Assembly: GCF_900142695.1 (NCBI RefSeq)
Contig: NZ_FRBU01000003.1
Coordinates: forward strand, 79,968 to 143,967
Direction: 5' to 3'
DNA length: 64,000 nucleotides
Source: Flavobacterium xanthum
Lineage (GTDB): Bacteria > Bacteroidota > Bacteroidia > Flavobacteriales > Flavobacteriaceae
Every line of letters begins with the position of its first letter. The first letter of the stretch is position 1. The notes beneath the pieces were generated by a model. The model saw nothing but the letters and a program-made list of their open reading frames with translations. It had not been told where the DNA came from and did no database searches. Shown in pieces: positions 44,782-54,782 of the stretch. The translations under genes were made by a program, and so were the position numbers.

Positions 44782-46065
44782 TTATAGGAGTTCCAGGGTC
44801 CGCTCTAATGCCATACCGCGAGAGCCTTTTATTAAAATCGCACTATTGACAAATCCTGCACGAGGTAAATCATTTGAAAATTTTTCAAATGATTCATAGA
44901 AATAAAAATTACTCTGTTGTGTTCTATTTTCATAAAAGGCTGAACCAATGAAATAGCATTTCACTTTTTTTTCATTTTCCAATAGCATCACAATCGCTTT
45001 ATGTTCTTGTACACTTTCCTGTCCCAACTCAAACATATCGCCTAAAACCATAATTTTATTTGGGTTTTCTAATTGTAAAAAGTTCTCTATTGCGACCGCC
45101 ATGCTACTTGGGTTTGCATTGTAAGCATCCAGAATGATTTGATTCGTCCCCTTTGACACTAATTGAGATCTATTATTCTCAGGAATGTAACCCTCCAAGG
45201 CCTCCTTAATATCGCTGTCAGGAACTCCAAAATATTTTCCTATAGCCAAAGCTGCATTGATGTTATTTGCATTGTACAAACCTATCAAATGAGATTTAAT
45301 CACTAGATCCGAATAACTAATTTCAACAAAAGGATTGGCTTTTACATCCGTAATATTTACAGCTGCCTCTACTTTATTAATCCCAAACGTATACGTGTTT
45401 AAACTTTTTGACTTTTCAACTTGAATGGCGTCTTCCAAATTTATAAAAACAGTCTTGTCTTTACCTGAAAGATAATGATACATTTCACTTTTTCCTTGAA
45501 TAACTCCTTCCACGCCACCAAATCCCTCTAAATGCGCTTTACCAAAATTAGTAATATACCCATAATCAGGGGTTGCTAATTCGCATAGAAATTCAATTTC
45601 TTTTTTGTGATTTGCGCCCATTTCAACAATCCCTATTTCCGTTTCTGAAGTAAACGAAAGCAATGTCAAAGGGACTCCAATGTGATTATTTAGATTTCCT
45701 ACAGTTGCTTTTGCTTTCATCTTTTTTGAAAGAACAACAAGAATAAGTTCTTTGGTGGTTGTTTTTCCATTGCTTCCCGTAAGCGCAATTATAGGTAGAT
45801 TTAAATACTCCCGATGAAATTTTGCTAATTCCTGCAGGGCAATCAAACAGTCCTCCACTAAGATAGTTCTCTCATCAATAAAATAAGAATCGTCATCAAT
45901 TACTACATAAGACGCTCCTTTTTCCAATGCTGACTCGGCAAATGTGTTGGCGTCAAAGCGATCCCCTTTTATAGCAACAAACAAGGAATTGGACTTAATA
46001 TTACGTGTGTCTATTGAAACTGAGTTGCATTTTAAAAACAAACTATGAATGTACTTAATATCCAT
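44782..46065 (-). CDS. murF: UDP-N-acetylmuramoyl-tripeptide-D-alanyl-D-alanine ligase
   Basis: 427 residues. It adds D-Ala-D-Ala to the UDP-MurNAc-tripeptide in the last cytoplasmic step of peptidoglycan precursor synthesis. The P-loop GSNGKTT is at 97-103, with EMGANHKKEIEFL, TNFGKAHLEGFG, and the third-domain LDAYNANPSSM. It is downstream of gldJ on the same strand, separated by 69 bases that hold a strong hairpin; the gldJ-murF order is known from other Flavobacterium genomes. Expression may depend partly on read-through from gldJ. Confidence 0.96.
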   Translation of the reverse strand: MDIKYIHSLFLKCNSVSIDTRNIKSNSLFVAIKGDRFDANTFAESALEKGASYVVIDDDSYFIDERTILVEDCLIALQELAKFHREYLNLPIIALTGSNGKTTTKELILVVLSKKMKAKATVGNLNNHIGVPLTLLSFTSETEIGIVEMGANHKKEIEFLCELATPDYGYITNFGKAHLEGFGGVEGVIQGKSEMYHYLSGKDKTVFINLEDAIQVEKSKSLNTYTFGINKVEAAVNITDVKANPFVEISYSDLVIKSHLIGLYNANNINAALAIGKYFGVPDSDIKEALEGYIPENNRSQLVSKGTNQIILDAYNANPSSMAVAIENFLQLENPNKIMVLGDMFELGQESVQEHKAIVMLLENEKKVKCYFIGSAFYENRTQQSNFYFYESFEKFSNDLPRAGFVNSAILIKGSRGMALERTLELL

Positions 46066-46080
46066 TTGAAACGATTTAAA

Positions 46081-46114
46081 AAAAGAAAAGCCCTAATCAA
46101 AGGGCTTTTCTTTT
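46081..46114 (-). terminator. Hairpin between gldJ and murF
   Basis: A 14-bp perfect stem AAAAGAAAAGCCCT (46081-46094) / AGGGCTTTTCTTTT (46101-46114), loop AATCAA, with a T-tract on the minus strand. It should reduce read-through from gldJ to murF, whose start is only 15 bases beyond it. Confidence 0.85.
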
Positions 46115-46134
46115 TATTTTATTTATTTATAAAT

Positions 46135-47820
46135 TTAATTTCTTGCTGATCTCTTCTTATCTGCTTTTGGCCCTACTCTAGACATTGCACATCTAAAACC
46201 AATGTAATCCGTTGCCATATCTTGTGGAAAATACCTTCTTTGTGCCGGATCTAACCAGTAGGCTCTATCTCTCCAAGATCCCCCTTTGTAAACTCTAGAT
46301 TCATCATTGATTAAGGTAGTTCTTTTGCTAGATTTATCATATTTTCTAACCATTTTCCCTAAACTGTCCGTTGTAACATTATGTTTAGGAGAGTTGTACA
46401 TTACTTTATCTGATTTTCCTTTTTCATCATCAGACTCTGAATCGCCAAAATCATAATATCGGGTTGATTGTTTATCCCCATCTCTATAATTAGTATTATC
46501 GCTTTTATCAAAGTTCTGTCTCAAGTAAGTCTCTTGTTCGTCAACTGGCACTTGAGCAATCTGACCTGGAAAGTTTCTGGCTATTATTCTACCATTACTC
46601 AACGTGTCATACTTCATGTTGTCCTTGGTAACAATTTCCACTTTACCGTCAGCACCAATTTTATTCTTAGTATATTGATTTCCTCTAAAGTAGTTAAAAT
46701 CGTTTGCTTCGTTATCAATGATAGGTCTATAAACATCCTGTACCCACTCCGCTACATTTCCGGCCATATCATATAATCCAAAATCATTAGCAGGATATTT
46801 CTTTACTTCATTAGTGATATCAGCACCATCATCAGACCATCCTGCAATTCCACCATAATCTCCATTTCCTTGCTTAAAGTTGGCTAATTGATCTCCTTGA
46901 CTTTGTCTTTTTCCTGAACGAGTATACCCACCAGACCAAGGATATTTTTTCTGACCTTTGTAAATGTTATATTCTCTTTGACCTACATCTGCCGCAGCTG
47001 CATACTCCCATTCCGCCTCAGTTGGCAAACGATATTCTGGAAGAAGTATTCCCGATGAACGTTGTGCGTAAACATTTTTTGGTTCAGTAACTGTTCCGTC
47101 TTTGCCAGCTTTAGGTGTTTTTCTTGCTCCTTTTCCTCCTTTTAAAACGATATCTTCATTACCTCCGTAAGCTGAAGTTGGGGAATTTAAATACGTTTCT
47201 GTGTCAAAATTACTCTCCGCTGTCACATCAAGTGTTTTTGCATTCTTTTTAAGATATCCGCTTTTTTCTAGAAGAGCCTCGTTTACACGCTGCGTTCTCC
47301 AGTTACTGAATTCAGTCGCTTGAATCCAATTTACTCCCACCACGGGATAATCCGCATAAGAAGGATGTCTAAGATAATTATTAGTCATCGTTTCATTATA
47401 ACCTAATCTATTTCTCCAAACCAAAGTATCTGGCGAAGCTCCTTCGTATATGTTTTTATATATTTCCTCCGTTGGTGGATACACACTTTTTAACCAATCT
47501 AAGTAATCCAAATACATCGAATTTGTCACTTCCGTTTCATCCATATAAAAGGATTGCACGTGCTGCTGTGTTGGTGAATTATTCCAATCGTGCATCACAT
47601 CATCCTGCACTTTACCCATCGTAAAAGTACCACCTTCAACAAAGACTAATCCAGGTCCTGCTTCTTGTTTTTTCTTACTGGAACCTTTTCTACTATCCAT
47701 GTTCCAACCCGTAGCTCTCGAAGTGTTCTTTGAATTGGATTTTTTACTGCAACTGGAGAAACCAACAATCAACACGATTGATAGCAACAACTGTAAGCCT
47801 ATAATTCTGTTTGCTTTCAT
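46135..47820 (-). CDS. gldJ: Gliding motility lipoprotein GldJ
   Basis: 561 residues, close to the 562 of the described Flavobacterium johnsoniae GldJ. The lipobox FSSC places the lipidated Cys at 24. The sulfatase-modifying-factor (FGE-like) fold is seen in VEGGTFTMGKVQDD, DETEVTNSMYLDYLDW, LPTEAEWEYAA, DMAGNVAEWVQD and YIGFRCAMS. A long insertion between the first and last segments is typical. GldJ is required for gliding and for stability of other Gld proteins and functions with the type IX secretion motor. It is divergent from porU, as in known genomes, with murF downstream. Confidence 0.96.
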   Translation of the reverse strand: MKANRIIGLQLLLSIVLIVGFSSCSKKSNSKNTSRATGWNMDSRKGSSKKKQEAGPGLVFVEGGTFTMGKVQDDVMHDWNNSPTQQHVQSFYMDETEVTNSMYLDYLDWLKSVYPPTEEIYKNIYEGASPDTLVWRNRLGYNETMTNNYLRHPSYADYPVVGVNWIQATEFSNWRTQRVNEALLEKSGYLKKNAKTLDVTAESNFDTETYLNSPTSAYGGNEDIVLKGGKGARKTPKAGKDGTVTEPKNVYAQRSSGILLPEYRLPTEAEWEYAAAADVGQREYNIYKGQKKYPWSGGYTRSGKRQSQGDQLANFKQGNGDYGGIAGWSDDGADITNEVKKYPANDFGLYDMAGNVAEWVQDVYRPIIDNEANDFNYFRGNQYTKNKIGADGKVEIVTKDNMKYDTLSNGRIIARNFPGQIAQVPVDEQETYLRQNFDKSDNTNYRDGDKQSTRYYDFGDSESDDEKGKSDKVMYNSPKHNVTTDSLGKMVRKYDKSSKRTTLINDESRVYKGGSWRDRAYWLDPAQRRYFPQDMATDYIGFRCAMSRVGPKADKKRSARN

Positions 47821-47901
47821 ACTCTTTAGTAGGTAATAATTTTAGTGACGCAATATAATAATTAACAATTAACAAGCATCTAACTTTTTTTAATAAATCT
47901 G

Positions 47902-47909
47902 CAAATCTA
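47902..47909 (-). promoter_or_regulatory. Candidate -7 box for gldJ
   Basis: TAGATTTG on the minus strand matches TAnnTTTG, 81 bases before the gldJ start; a second candidate, TAAATTTG, lies at 47939-47946. The nearest TTG options are 24 and 16 bases away, so both are slightly out of range. Confidence 0.4.
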
Positions 47910-48029
47910 ACTTTAACATTAAATTATCTAATACAACGCAAATTTATAATAATTATTATTTACAATAACATGAAATGATTTATTTTTACTAATTAATAAT
48001 AACCCACTATTAATCCCGTTAAAAAAACA

Positions 48030-51000
48030 ATGAGAAAAATACTTTTGGCCATTATAGTCTTACTTCCGTTTGTTTCTTTTACTCAAATTAAAGGTGACAT
48101 TACCATCGAATGGTTAGAAAAAAAAGAAATGTCTTATGGAGATTCTAAAGTTAGTATCCCCCATTTTACAGGCAATAGCTTTCATTACGATGCTTCCAAT
48201 AAAACATTACTTTTTACCTTTAAAACGAAAGAGCCCGTTTTTTTTGAACAAGGAAAGGTGCAAATAACCAACATAAACTACGAATCAATTTCTTTGGATC
48301 AGCTTGGCGACTTAGCCTCTGAAAACATTCCAAAAACAATAAACGCATTGTTAGTGATCTCGAATTCAAGAGACCTTAAAGAGGCATTTGTTAGCATTTC
48401 CCCCATCATAAAGGATGATTTTGGATTCAAACGAATCAAATCCTTCTCTTATGAATTAGAGAACAATAATGCTAAAACAGTACAATCCACAAAAAGAGTA
48501 AACACAATCTCTAACACTGTTTTAGCAAGTGGAAACTGGTTTCAATTTTATGTAGAAAAATCCGGTGTTTATAAGATATCTAAAAACTTCCTACAGCAAC
48601 TAGGACTAGATATTACTACAATTAATCCCCGAAAAATCAAAATCTATGGCAATGGCGGTCGAATGTTACCTCTGGCAAACAACATATCTTATCCGAATGA
48701 TTTAATCGAAAATGCAATTCAGATTAACGGTGAAAGTGATGGCATTTTCAACAACGAAGATTACATCCTTTTTTATGCTGAAGGAGTAGACACTTGGAAT
48801 CAGGAAAGCAGAACGCACCTTAATTTGTATGATAACAAATCTTATTATTACATTAACGTCCAAGGAGCTGATGGAAAGAGAATTTCTTCAATGGCACAAC
48901 CTACGGGAAATAGTACGTTAAATTTAACGTCATTTGATGATTATCAATTCCACGAACAAGATCTTGTGAACATTGCACGCTTGGGCCGACAGTGGTTTGG
49001 TGAATCATTTGAAGTAAAAAACGAACAGGAATTTGACTTTATTTTTCCAAATATCGACACCTCCGTTCCTGTAAAAATAATGCTAACAGCAGCCTCTGCA
49101 GCTTTCACAAACACCTCCTTTAGCGTAACTGCAAACGGCAATGCAGCAGGTACCATTTCCTTTCCTGCACTTAGCAGCAATTCTGGAACCGAATTTATCC
49201 TAGGTTTTCTACCCAATAACTCTAATTTTAATGGTGCAGAAAACACAAAAATAAAATTAAAGTACAACAATAACGGCGTACCCGGTTCCAAAGGTTTTCT
49301 GGATAATATTAGGCTGATCGCCAAAAGAAAACTTCAAGGCTATGGAAAGCAATTTCATTTTCAGTACGATCAGTCCGGTTCCAATTTAGGCATTGTAAAT
49401 TATGAACTTTCAAATGCTACAGGAATTAATCAGATTTGGGATGTCACTGATCCTTACACCGTTTCCAAAATCGAAAACACAAATCAGCCTACATTCAGTT
49501 TCAAAGCCAATTTAGGCGAACTAAGAAAGTACGTAGCAGTTGATGCCACAGATTTTTACACTCCTTTAAAAGAGAGTAAATCAAAAGTTGCCAATCAAAA
49601 TCTAAAAGGGACTTTATTTAAAAATAGCCAGGGTCAATTTCAAGATATTGATTACGTTATTATTTCGCCCTCTTCTTTAATTTCACAAGCAGAGAAATTA
49701 GCTAATTTCCATCGCAACTATTCTAATTTAAATGTCAAAGTAATTCCTTTAGAATTAATATATCAAGAATTTTCTTCAGGAAAACAGGATATTGCTGCAA
49801 TAAGAAACTGCATAAAATACATTTATGAAAATGCGTCAACGAGCACTAAAAGAGCAAAATATATTAATCTTTTTGGTGATGCATCTTATGATTTCAAAAA
49901 TAGGATTGTAAACAATACGAATGTCGTGCCTATTTATCATTCTTTAAACAGCAGTACAACCGGAGAATCCTCTTTTGCCTCAGATGATTTTTTTGGATTA
50001 ATGGATCCCTCCGAAGGAAATATTGTCTCCTTCTTTGGAGGAATCGACATTGCAGTGGGCAGAATGTTGGTAAATGACGCAAAACAGGCTGATGAAATGG
50101 TAAATAAAGTACTTGAATACCATGATGTGAAATCGTACGGGAGCTGGAGAAACAACTTTGTTTTGGTTTCTGATGACTCCGATATACCGTCAGATGCCAG
50201 TTTACAAAATAGACAAAATGGACTCGCAAATACGATATCTTCAGAGAAGCCATTTTTGAATGTAAATAAGATTTTACTAGATTCCTATGTGCAAGAAGCT
50301 TCTGCTGGTGGTTCCAGATACCCAAAAGCAAGAACTGATTTTTTTAATGCTTTCGAAAAAGGAGCTTTAGTATTCAATTATTTAGGCCATGGTGGTGAAG
50401 ACGGTTTGTCAGCAGAACGTATTTGGGAAAAATCAGACGGGCAGAATTTAAGCAATCAATACAAATATCCCTTGTTCATAACGATTACCTGTGAATTTTC
50501 TCGTTTTGACAACCCATTTAGACCAACCGCTGGAGAATATACCTACTGGAACCCAAAAGGAGGAGCAATTGCCATGATTACTACGATACGCTCTATTGGT
50601 CAATTTAGTGCTGAAAACTTTAATGATGGGCTTACAAAAAACTTATTGTCGTATGGATCAAATCAGTACCAATCAATAGCAGAAGCATTGCGAATCTCTA
50701 AAAACAGCAACCCAAATTCAGCTACCAATGTTGTTTTTTATATTGGTGATCCAGCAATAATGCTTGCTATACCAAAACCAAAAATTATACTAACAAAAGT
50801 AAATGATATTCCAGTCAGCCAAACCATCGACGACTTCAAGTCATTATCAAAAATAAAACTAACAGGAGAAGTTACCGATGAAAACAACAATCCGTTGACC
50901 AACTATAGTGGTGAAGTTTCTACCACTATTTTCGACAAGGCAGTCAGCAGAACAACCAATAACAATGACGGAAATAGTCCTCCAATTAACTTTAACGTCT

Positions 51001-51860
51001 TAGGAGAAACAATATTTAGAGGAAATGCAACAGTAACTAACGGCCAATTTGAATTTAATTTTGTCGTACCTCGAGACATCAGAGTCCCACTAGCCAATGG
51101 AAGGATTAGCTTTTATTCCAAAAAAAACCAGCTTTTACAAAACGAAACTGGATATGATTCCACTATAAAAATAGGGGGAATAAACGAAAATGCTATTGCA
51201 GACAATATTAGCCCAAGAGTGAAGTTATATATGAATGATGAAACATTTGTTTCTGGAGGCACAACAAACGAATCTCCTTTTCTTGTTGCGAATCTTGAAG
51301 ACGAAAATGGGATAAATACAGCAAGTGGAATAGGACATGACATTGTTGCCGTATTAGATGGAGATGTCAGCAATGCTTTTGTTTTAAACGATTATTATCA
51401 AACTACACTAGACGATTTTACTAGTGGAACACTTCGGTTTCCATTACGGAATTTAGCTCCAGGATTACACACCATTACATTCAAAGCCTGGGACGTATAC
51501 AACAACCCAATCACCGCTGAGATTCAATTTATTGTAGTAGGTGATGAAACGATAACATTAACGCATGTATTAAATTACCCCAATCCATTTGTCAGCTACA
51601 CCGAGTTTTGGTTTACACACAATAGACCATATGAACCATTAGAAGTTCAAGTCCAAGTAATGACAATAACAGGGAAAATAGTTTGGACAAAAAATCAAAT
51701 TATTACAACAGAAGGTTTTTTATCAAAAGAAGTAAGTTGGGATGGTAAAGATGATTTTGGCGACCGATTAGGGAAAGGGGTTTACGTATACAAGCTAACC
51801 GTAAAATCAACCCTGACCAATATGAAAAGTGAAAAATTTGAAAAACTTGTAATACTTTAA
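48030..51860 (+). CDS. porU: Type IX secretion sortase PorU
   Basis: 1276 residues with signal peptide MRKILLAIIVLLPFVSFTQ. A C25 (gingipain-type) peptidase domain lies at about 540-910 with catalytic H787 in LGHGGEDG and C821 in ITCEFSR. The C-terminal segment (NYPNPFVSYTEF to YVYKLTVKS) resembles the T9SS/FlgD-like C-terminal domain. PorU cleaves the C-terminal signals of type IX cargo at the outer-membrane surface and attaches them; it works with PorV. The gene is divergent from gldJ, with porV 38 bases downstream. The gingipain fold and gene order make this assignment very safe. Confidence 0.96.
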   Translation: MRKILLAIIVLLPFVSFTQIKGDITIEWLEKKEMSYGDSKVSIPHFTGNSFHYDASNKTLLFTFKTKEPVFFEQGKVQITNINYESISLDQLGDLASENIPKTINALLVISNSRDLKEAFVSISPIIKDDFGFKRIKSFSYELENNNAKTVQSTKRVNTISNTVLASGNWFQFYVEKSGVYKISKNFLQQLGLDITTINPRKIKIYGNGGRMLPLANNISYPNDLIENAIQINGESDGIFNNEDYILFYAEGVDTWNQESRTHLNLYDNKSYYYINVQGADGKRISSMAQPTGNSTLNLTSFDDYQFHEQDLVNIARLGRQWFGESFEVKNEQEFDFIFPNIDTSVPVKIMLTAASAAFTNTSFSVTANGNAAGTISFPALSSNSGTEFILGFLPNNSNFNGAENTKIKLKYNNNGVPGSKGFLDNIRLIAKRKLQGYGKQFHFQYDQSGSNLGIVNYELSNATGINQIWDVTDPYTVSKIENTNQPTFSFKANLGELRKYVAVDATDFYTPLKESKSKVANQNLKGTLFKNSQGQFQDIDYVIISPSSLISQAEKLANFHRNYSNLNVKVIPLELIYQEFSSGKQDIAAIRNCIKYIYENASTSTKRAKYINLFGDASYDFKNRIVNNTNVVPIYHSLNSSTTGESSFASDDFFGLMDPSEGNIVSFFGGIDIAVGRMLVNDAKQADEMVNKVLEYHDVKSYGSWRNNFVLVSDDSDIPSDASLQNRQNGLANTISSEKPFLNVNKILLDSYVQEASAGGSRYPKARTDFFNAFEKGALVFNYLGHGGEDGLSAERIWEKSDGQNLSNQYKYPLFITITCEFSRFDNPFRPTAGEYTYWNPKGGAIAMITTIRSIGQFSAENFNDGLTKNLLSYGSNQYQSIAEALRISKNSNPNSATNVVFYIGDPAIMLAIPKPKIILTKVNDIPVSQTIDDFKSLSKIKLTGEVTDENNNPLTNYSGEVSTTIFDKAVSRTTNNNDGNSPPINFNVLGETIFRGNATVTNGQFEFNFVVPRDIRVPLANGRISFYSKKNQLLQNETGYDSTIKIGGINENAIADNISPRVKLYMNDETFVSGGTTNESPFLVANLEDENGINTASGIGHDIVAVLDGDVSNAFVLNDYYQTTLDDFTSGTLRFPLRNLAPGLHTITFKAWDVYNNPITAEIQFIVVGDETITLTHVLNYPNPFVSYTEFWFTHNRPYEPLEVQVQVMTITGKIVWTKNQIITTEGFLSKEVSWDGKDDFGDRLGKGVYVYKLTVKSTLTNMKSEKFEKLVIL

Positions 51861-51898
51861 TAATATACTATATTTGTTAAATAAACAGTACCACTAGA

Positions 51899-53068
51899 AT
51901 GAAAAAAATAATATTCCTTTTAATTTGTCTCTTACTTATTTCCTTTGCAAAAGCACAGGAGCGCGTTATAGTGCCCGGCGTTCAGTTTTTACTTGTAGCT
52001 GCTGATGCAAGAGCAGCGGGTATGGGTGATATGGGAGTCGCAACATCTGCCGATGCATTTTCACAGCAATGGAACCCCGCTAAATATGCGTTTTCAACAG
52101 ATGCACAAGGATTTTCGCTCAGTTATACACCGTATCTTACTGATCTGGTAAATGATATTTCATTGGGACAATTAACCTATTATCAAAAATTGAATGATCG
52201 AAGCGCATTTGCTGGAAGCATTCGCTATTTTGGTTTTGGAGACATTGAACTAAGACAAACCGGAGAACAAAACGAAGATTTCCCCATAGTCTCTCCAAAC
52301 GAATTTGCAATGGATGGATCCTATTCCTTAAAATTAAGTGAAAAGTTCTCCATGGCTATTGCTGGACGATTCATTAATTCGAATTTAAAAGTAGCTTCAG
52401 ACAATAATGATGCCTCCTCCGCTAGTTCTTTTGCAGTTGATGTTGCTGGTTTCTATCAGTCCGAAGAAATAGCCTATAATGAATTCAACGGGAGATGGAG
52501 AGCTGGATTTAACATTCAAAATTTAGGTCCAAAAATTAGTTATGATAATGATGAATTCAACAACAATTTCTTGCCTGCTAATTTAAAAATCGGAACTGGT
52601 TTTGATTTTATATTAGACGAGTATAATAAAGTTGCAGTAAATGTTGAACTAAATAAGTTACTTGTTCCAACACCTCAGGATCCTGATTTAAATGGAGACG
52701 GCACGGTAACACCTGAAGAAAGAAATCAAAACAATGATAATTACAGATCTATAGGATGGACCTCAGGCGTATTTAAATCTTTTGGAGATGCTCCTGATGG
52801 GCTAAGTGAGGAAATCAAAGAATTCACTTATTCACTTGGCGCAGAATATTTGTACCAAGATTCCTTTGCGATGCGTTTGGGTTACTTTCACGAAAGTCCG
52901 TTAAAAGGTGCTAGACAATTTTTCTCCCTTGGAGCTGGTTTCAAATACAACGTTGTTAAGGTAGATGTCTCTTACTTATTTTCAGCATCAAAAGTTAAAA
53001 ACCCACTAGAGAACACTCTCCGTTTTTCACTGACCTTCAATTTTGGAGATAAATACGACGAATATTAA
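51899..53068 (+). CDS. porV: Type IX secretion outer-membrane protein PorV
   Basis: 389 residues, signal peptide MKKIIFLLICLLLISFAKA. The conserved PorV/PorQ start VQFLLVAADARAAGMGDMGV and FSQQWNPAKYAF are present, and the rest has alternating strands of an FadL-like 14-strand barrel, ending in LRFSLTFNFGDKYDEY. PorV captures cargo from the SprA translocon and delivers it to PorU. It is 38 bases after porU, and a terminator follows. Confidence 0.96.
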   Translation: MKKIIFLLICLLLISFAKAQERVIVPGVQFLLVAADARAAGMGDMGVATSADAFSQQWNPAKYAFSTDAQGFSLSYTPYLTDLVNDISLGQLTYYQKLNDRSAFAGSIRYFGFGDIELRQTGEQNEDFPIVSPNEFAMDGSYSLKLSEKFSMAIAGRFINSNLKVASDNNDASSASSFAVDVAGFYQSEEIAYNEFNGRWRAGFNIQNLGPKISYDNDEFNNNFLPANLKIGTGFDFILDEYNKVAVNVELNKLLVPTPQDPDLNGDGTVTPEERNQNNDNYRSIGWTSGVFKSFGDAPDGLSEEIKEFTYSLGAEYLYQDSFAMRLGYFHESPLKGARQFFSLGAGFKYNVVKVDVSYLFSASKVKNPLENTLRFSLTFNFGDKYDEY

Positions 53069-53091
53069 ACTAATATAAAATAATAATTAAC

Positions 53092-53139
53092 AATCCAAAT
53101 TTCAACTCAAAACATCGAGATGAAATTTGGATTTTTTTT
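53092..53139 (+). terminator. Terminator after porV
   Basis: Perfect 13-bp stem AATCCAAATTTCA (53092-53104) / TGAAATTTGGATT (53121-53133) with a T8 tail, just before cdd. Confidence 0.9.
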
Positions 53140-53151
53140 CCTTAAAAAAGC

Positions 53152-53634
53152 ATGAAAGAAATAACAATTACCACACAATTCAAAGTGTTCGAATCCATTC
53201 AGGAATTACCAAATGACATTCAGGATTTAATGACACAAGCTGTTGAAGTACGAAAAAATGCTTACGCTCCTTATTCCAAATTTAGAGTTGGAGTAGCCAT
53301 TTTTTTAGATAATGGCAAAATTGTACTTGGTTCAAATCAAGAAAACGCAGCCTATCCGTCCGGGCTTTGCGCAGAACGTGTCGCTATTTTTTATGCAGGA
53401 GCGGTTTACCCTGAAGCCAAAATTTTAAAAATGGCCATTACCGCTGCGTCGGACACGAACCAAACCACAACCCCTATTCCACCTTGTGGATCCTGTAGAC
53501 AATCAATAGCAGAATACGAAATCAAGCAGGATACACCAATAGAAATCTATTTCATGGGAGAAATTGGCGCCATTTACAAATCGGATTCCCTAAAAAACTT
53601 GCTTCCATTTATGTTCGATAAAAAATTCTTGTAA
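53152..53634 (+). CDS. cdd: Cytidine deaminase
   Basis: 160 residues. The zinc site is C73-A-E75 in SGLCAERVAI and C112-x-x-C115 in PPCGSCRQ; E75 is the proton shuttle. NAYAPYSKFRVG gives the typical N-terminal substrate region. It deaminates cytidine and deoxycytidine in pyrimidine salvage. The gene follows porV across a terminator, so expression from its own promoter is likely, but none was identified in the short gap. The gene order porU-porV-cdd-pdhA matches known Flavobacterium loci. Confidence 0.95.
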   Translation: MKEITITTQFKVFESIQELPNDIQDLMTQAVEVRKNAYAPYSKFRVGVAIFLDNGKIVLGSNQENAAYPSGLCAERVAIFYAGAVYPEAKILKMAITAASDTNQTTTPIPPCGSCRQSIAEYEIKQDTPIEIYFMGEIGAIYKSDSLKNLLPFMFDKKFL

Positions 53635-53682
53635 AAATTCCAAAAATTGCCTATTAAATTTTAGTTCTTACTTGGAATGTCT

Positions 53683-53690
53683 TATTTTTG
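53683..53690 (+). promoter_or_regulatory. Candidate -7 box for pdhA
   Basis: TATTTTTG matches TAnnTTTG, 86 bases before pdhA. No TTG lies at 17-23 bases upstream, so this is tentative. Confidence 0.4.
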
Positions 53691-53776
53691 CATTTCGCAA
53701 ATTTGTGGGAGGAAACTATTTTGCGTTATAGTACAAATTGATAATACAATAACACTTTAGCAAAAGAAAAATTCAG

Positions 53777-54775
53777 ATGAAAGAAGTTACAAAAGAAGTA
53801 TATTTAAAGTGGTATGAAGATATGCTGTTTTGGAGAAAGTTTGAGGACAAACTTGCAGCATTATACATCCAACAAAAAGTTAGAGGTTTTCTACATTTAT
53901 ACAATGGTCAAGAAGCAGTATTAGCTGGTGCATTGCACGCTATGGACTTAACTAAAGACAAAATGATTACTGCTTACAGAAATCACGTTCAACCAATAGG
54001 TATGGGAGTTGATCCTAGGCGCGTAATGGCGGAACTTTTAGGAAAAGTTACCGGAACTTCAAAAGGGATGGGTGGCTCCATGCACATTTTTTCAAAAGAA
54101 CACCGTTTTTATGGTGGTCATGGAATTGTAGGAGGACAAATTCCTGTAGGTGCTGGACTAGCTTTTGCAGATAAATATTTTGAGACTGGTGGTGTAACCA
54201 TGACCTATTTTGGTGATGGGGCAGCACGTCAAGGCTCTCTACATGAAGCATTCAATATGGCTATGTTATGGAAACTTCCTGTGGTGTTTATCGTTGAAAA
54301 TAATGGATATGCAATGGGAACATCTGTTGAAAGAACAGCCAATCATACTGATATCTGGAAATTAGGTTTAGGGTATGAAATGCCTTGCGGACCAGTGGAC
54401 GGAATGAACCCTGTAAAAGTTGCTGAAGCAATGACGGAAGCAATTGACAGAGCGCGTCGTGGCGACGGTCCTACTTTTCTAGAAATGAAAACCTACCGTT
54501 ACAGAGGCCACTCTATGTCGGATGCTCAATTATATCGTTCGAAAGAAGAAGTTGAAGAATACAAAAAAATTGATCCAATTACTCAAGTTTTAGATGTAAT
54601 TAAAGATCAAAAGTATGCTACAGAAGAAGAAATCCAAGTAATTGATCAAAGAGTAAAAGCTTTAGTAGAAGAATGTGTGACATTTGCCGAAGAATCTGAA
54701 TACCCTCCAATACAACAACTCTACGACGTAGTATACGAACAAGAAAACTATCCATTTTTACCTCATAAATTATAA
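53777..54775 (+). CDS. pdhA: Pyruvate dehydrogenase E1 component, alpha subunit
   Basis: 332 residues. The thiamine-diphosphate motif begins G146-D-G148 (FGDGAARQGSLHEAFNMA) and ends near N175-N176 (VENNGYAMG). FYGGHGIVGGQIPVGAGLA and the phosphorylation-loop-like YRYRGHSMSD are also typical. The alpha2-beta2 E1 needs a beta subunit, but no pdhB is in the window. pdhC (E2) follows after seven bases, so this is a pdhA-pdhC operon as in related genomes. The complex makes acetyl-CoA from pyruvate in the cytoplasm. Confidence 0.96.
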   Translation: MKEVTKEVYLKWYEDMLFWRKFEDKLAALYIQQKVRGFLHLYNGQEAVLAGALHAMDLTKDKMITAYRNHVQPIGMGVDPRRVMAELLGKVTGTSKGMGGSMHIFSKEHRFYGGHGIVGGQIPVGAGLAFADKYFETGGVTMTYFGDGAARQGSLHEAFNMAMLWKLPVVFIVENNGYAMGTSVERTANHTDIWKLGLGYEMPCGPVDGMNPVKVAEAMTEAIDRARRGDGPTFLEMKTYRYRGHSMSDAQLYRSKEEVEEYKKIDPITQVLDVIKDQKYATEEEIQVIDQRVKALVEECVTFAEESEYPPIQQLYDVVYEQENYPFLPHKL

Positions 54776-54782
54776 ATCAATT

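Noticed and set aside
49930..50331. 133-residue minus-strand frame within porU
   Set aside because: Shadow of the C25 peptidase domain; no start signal or family pattern.
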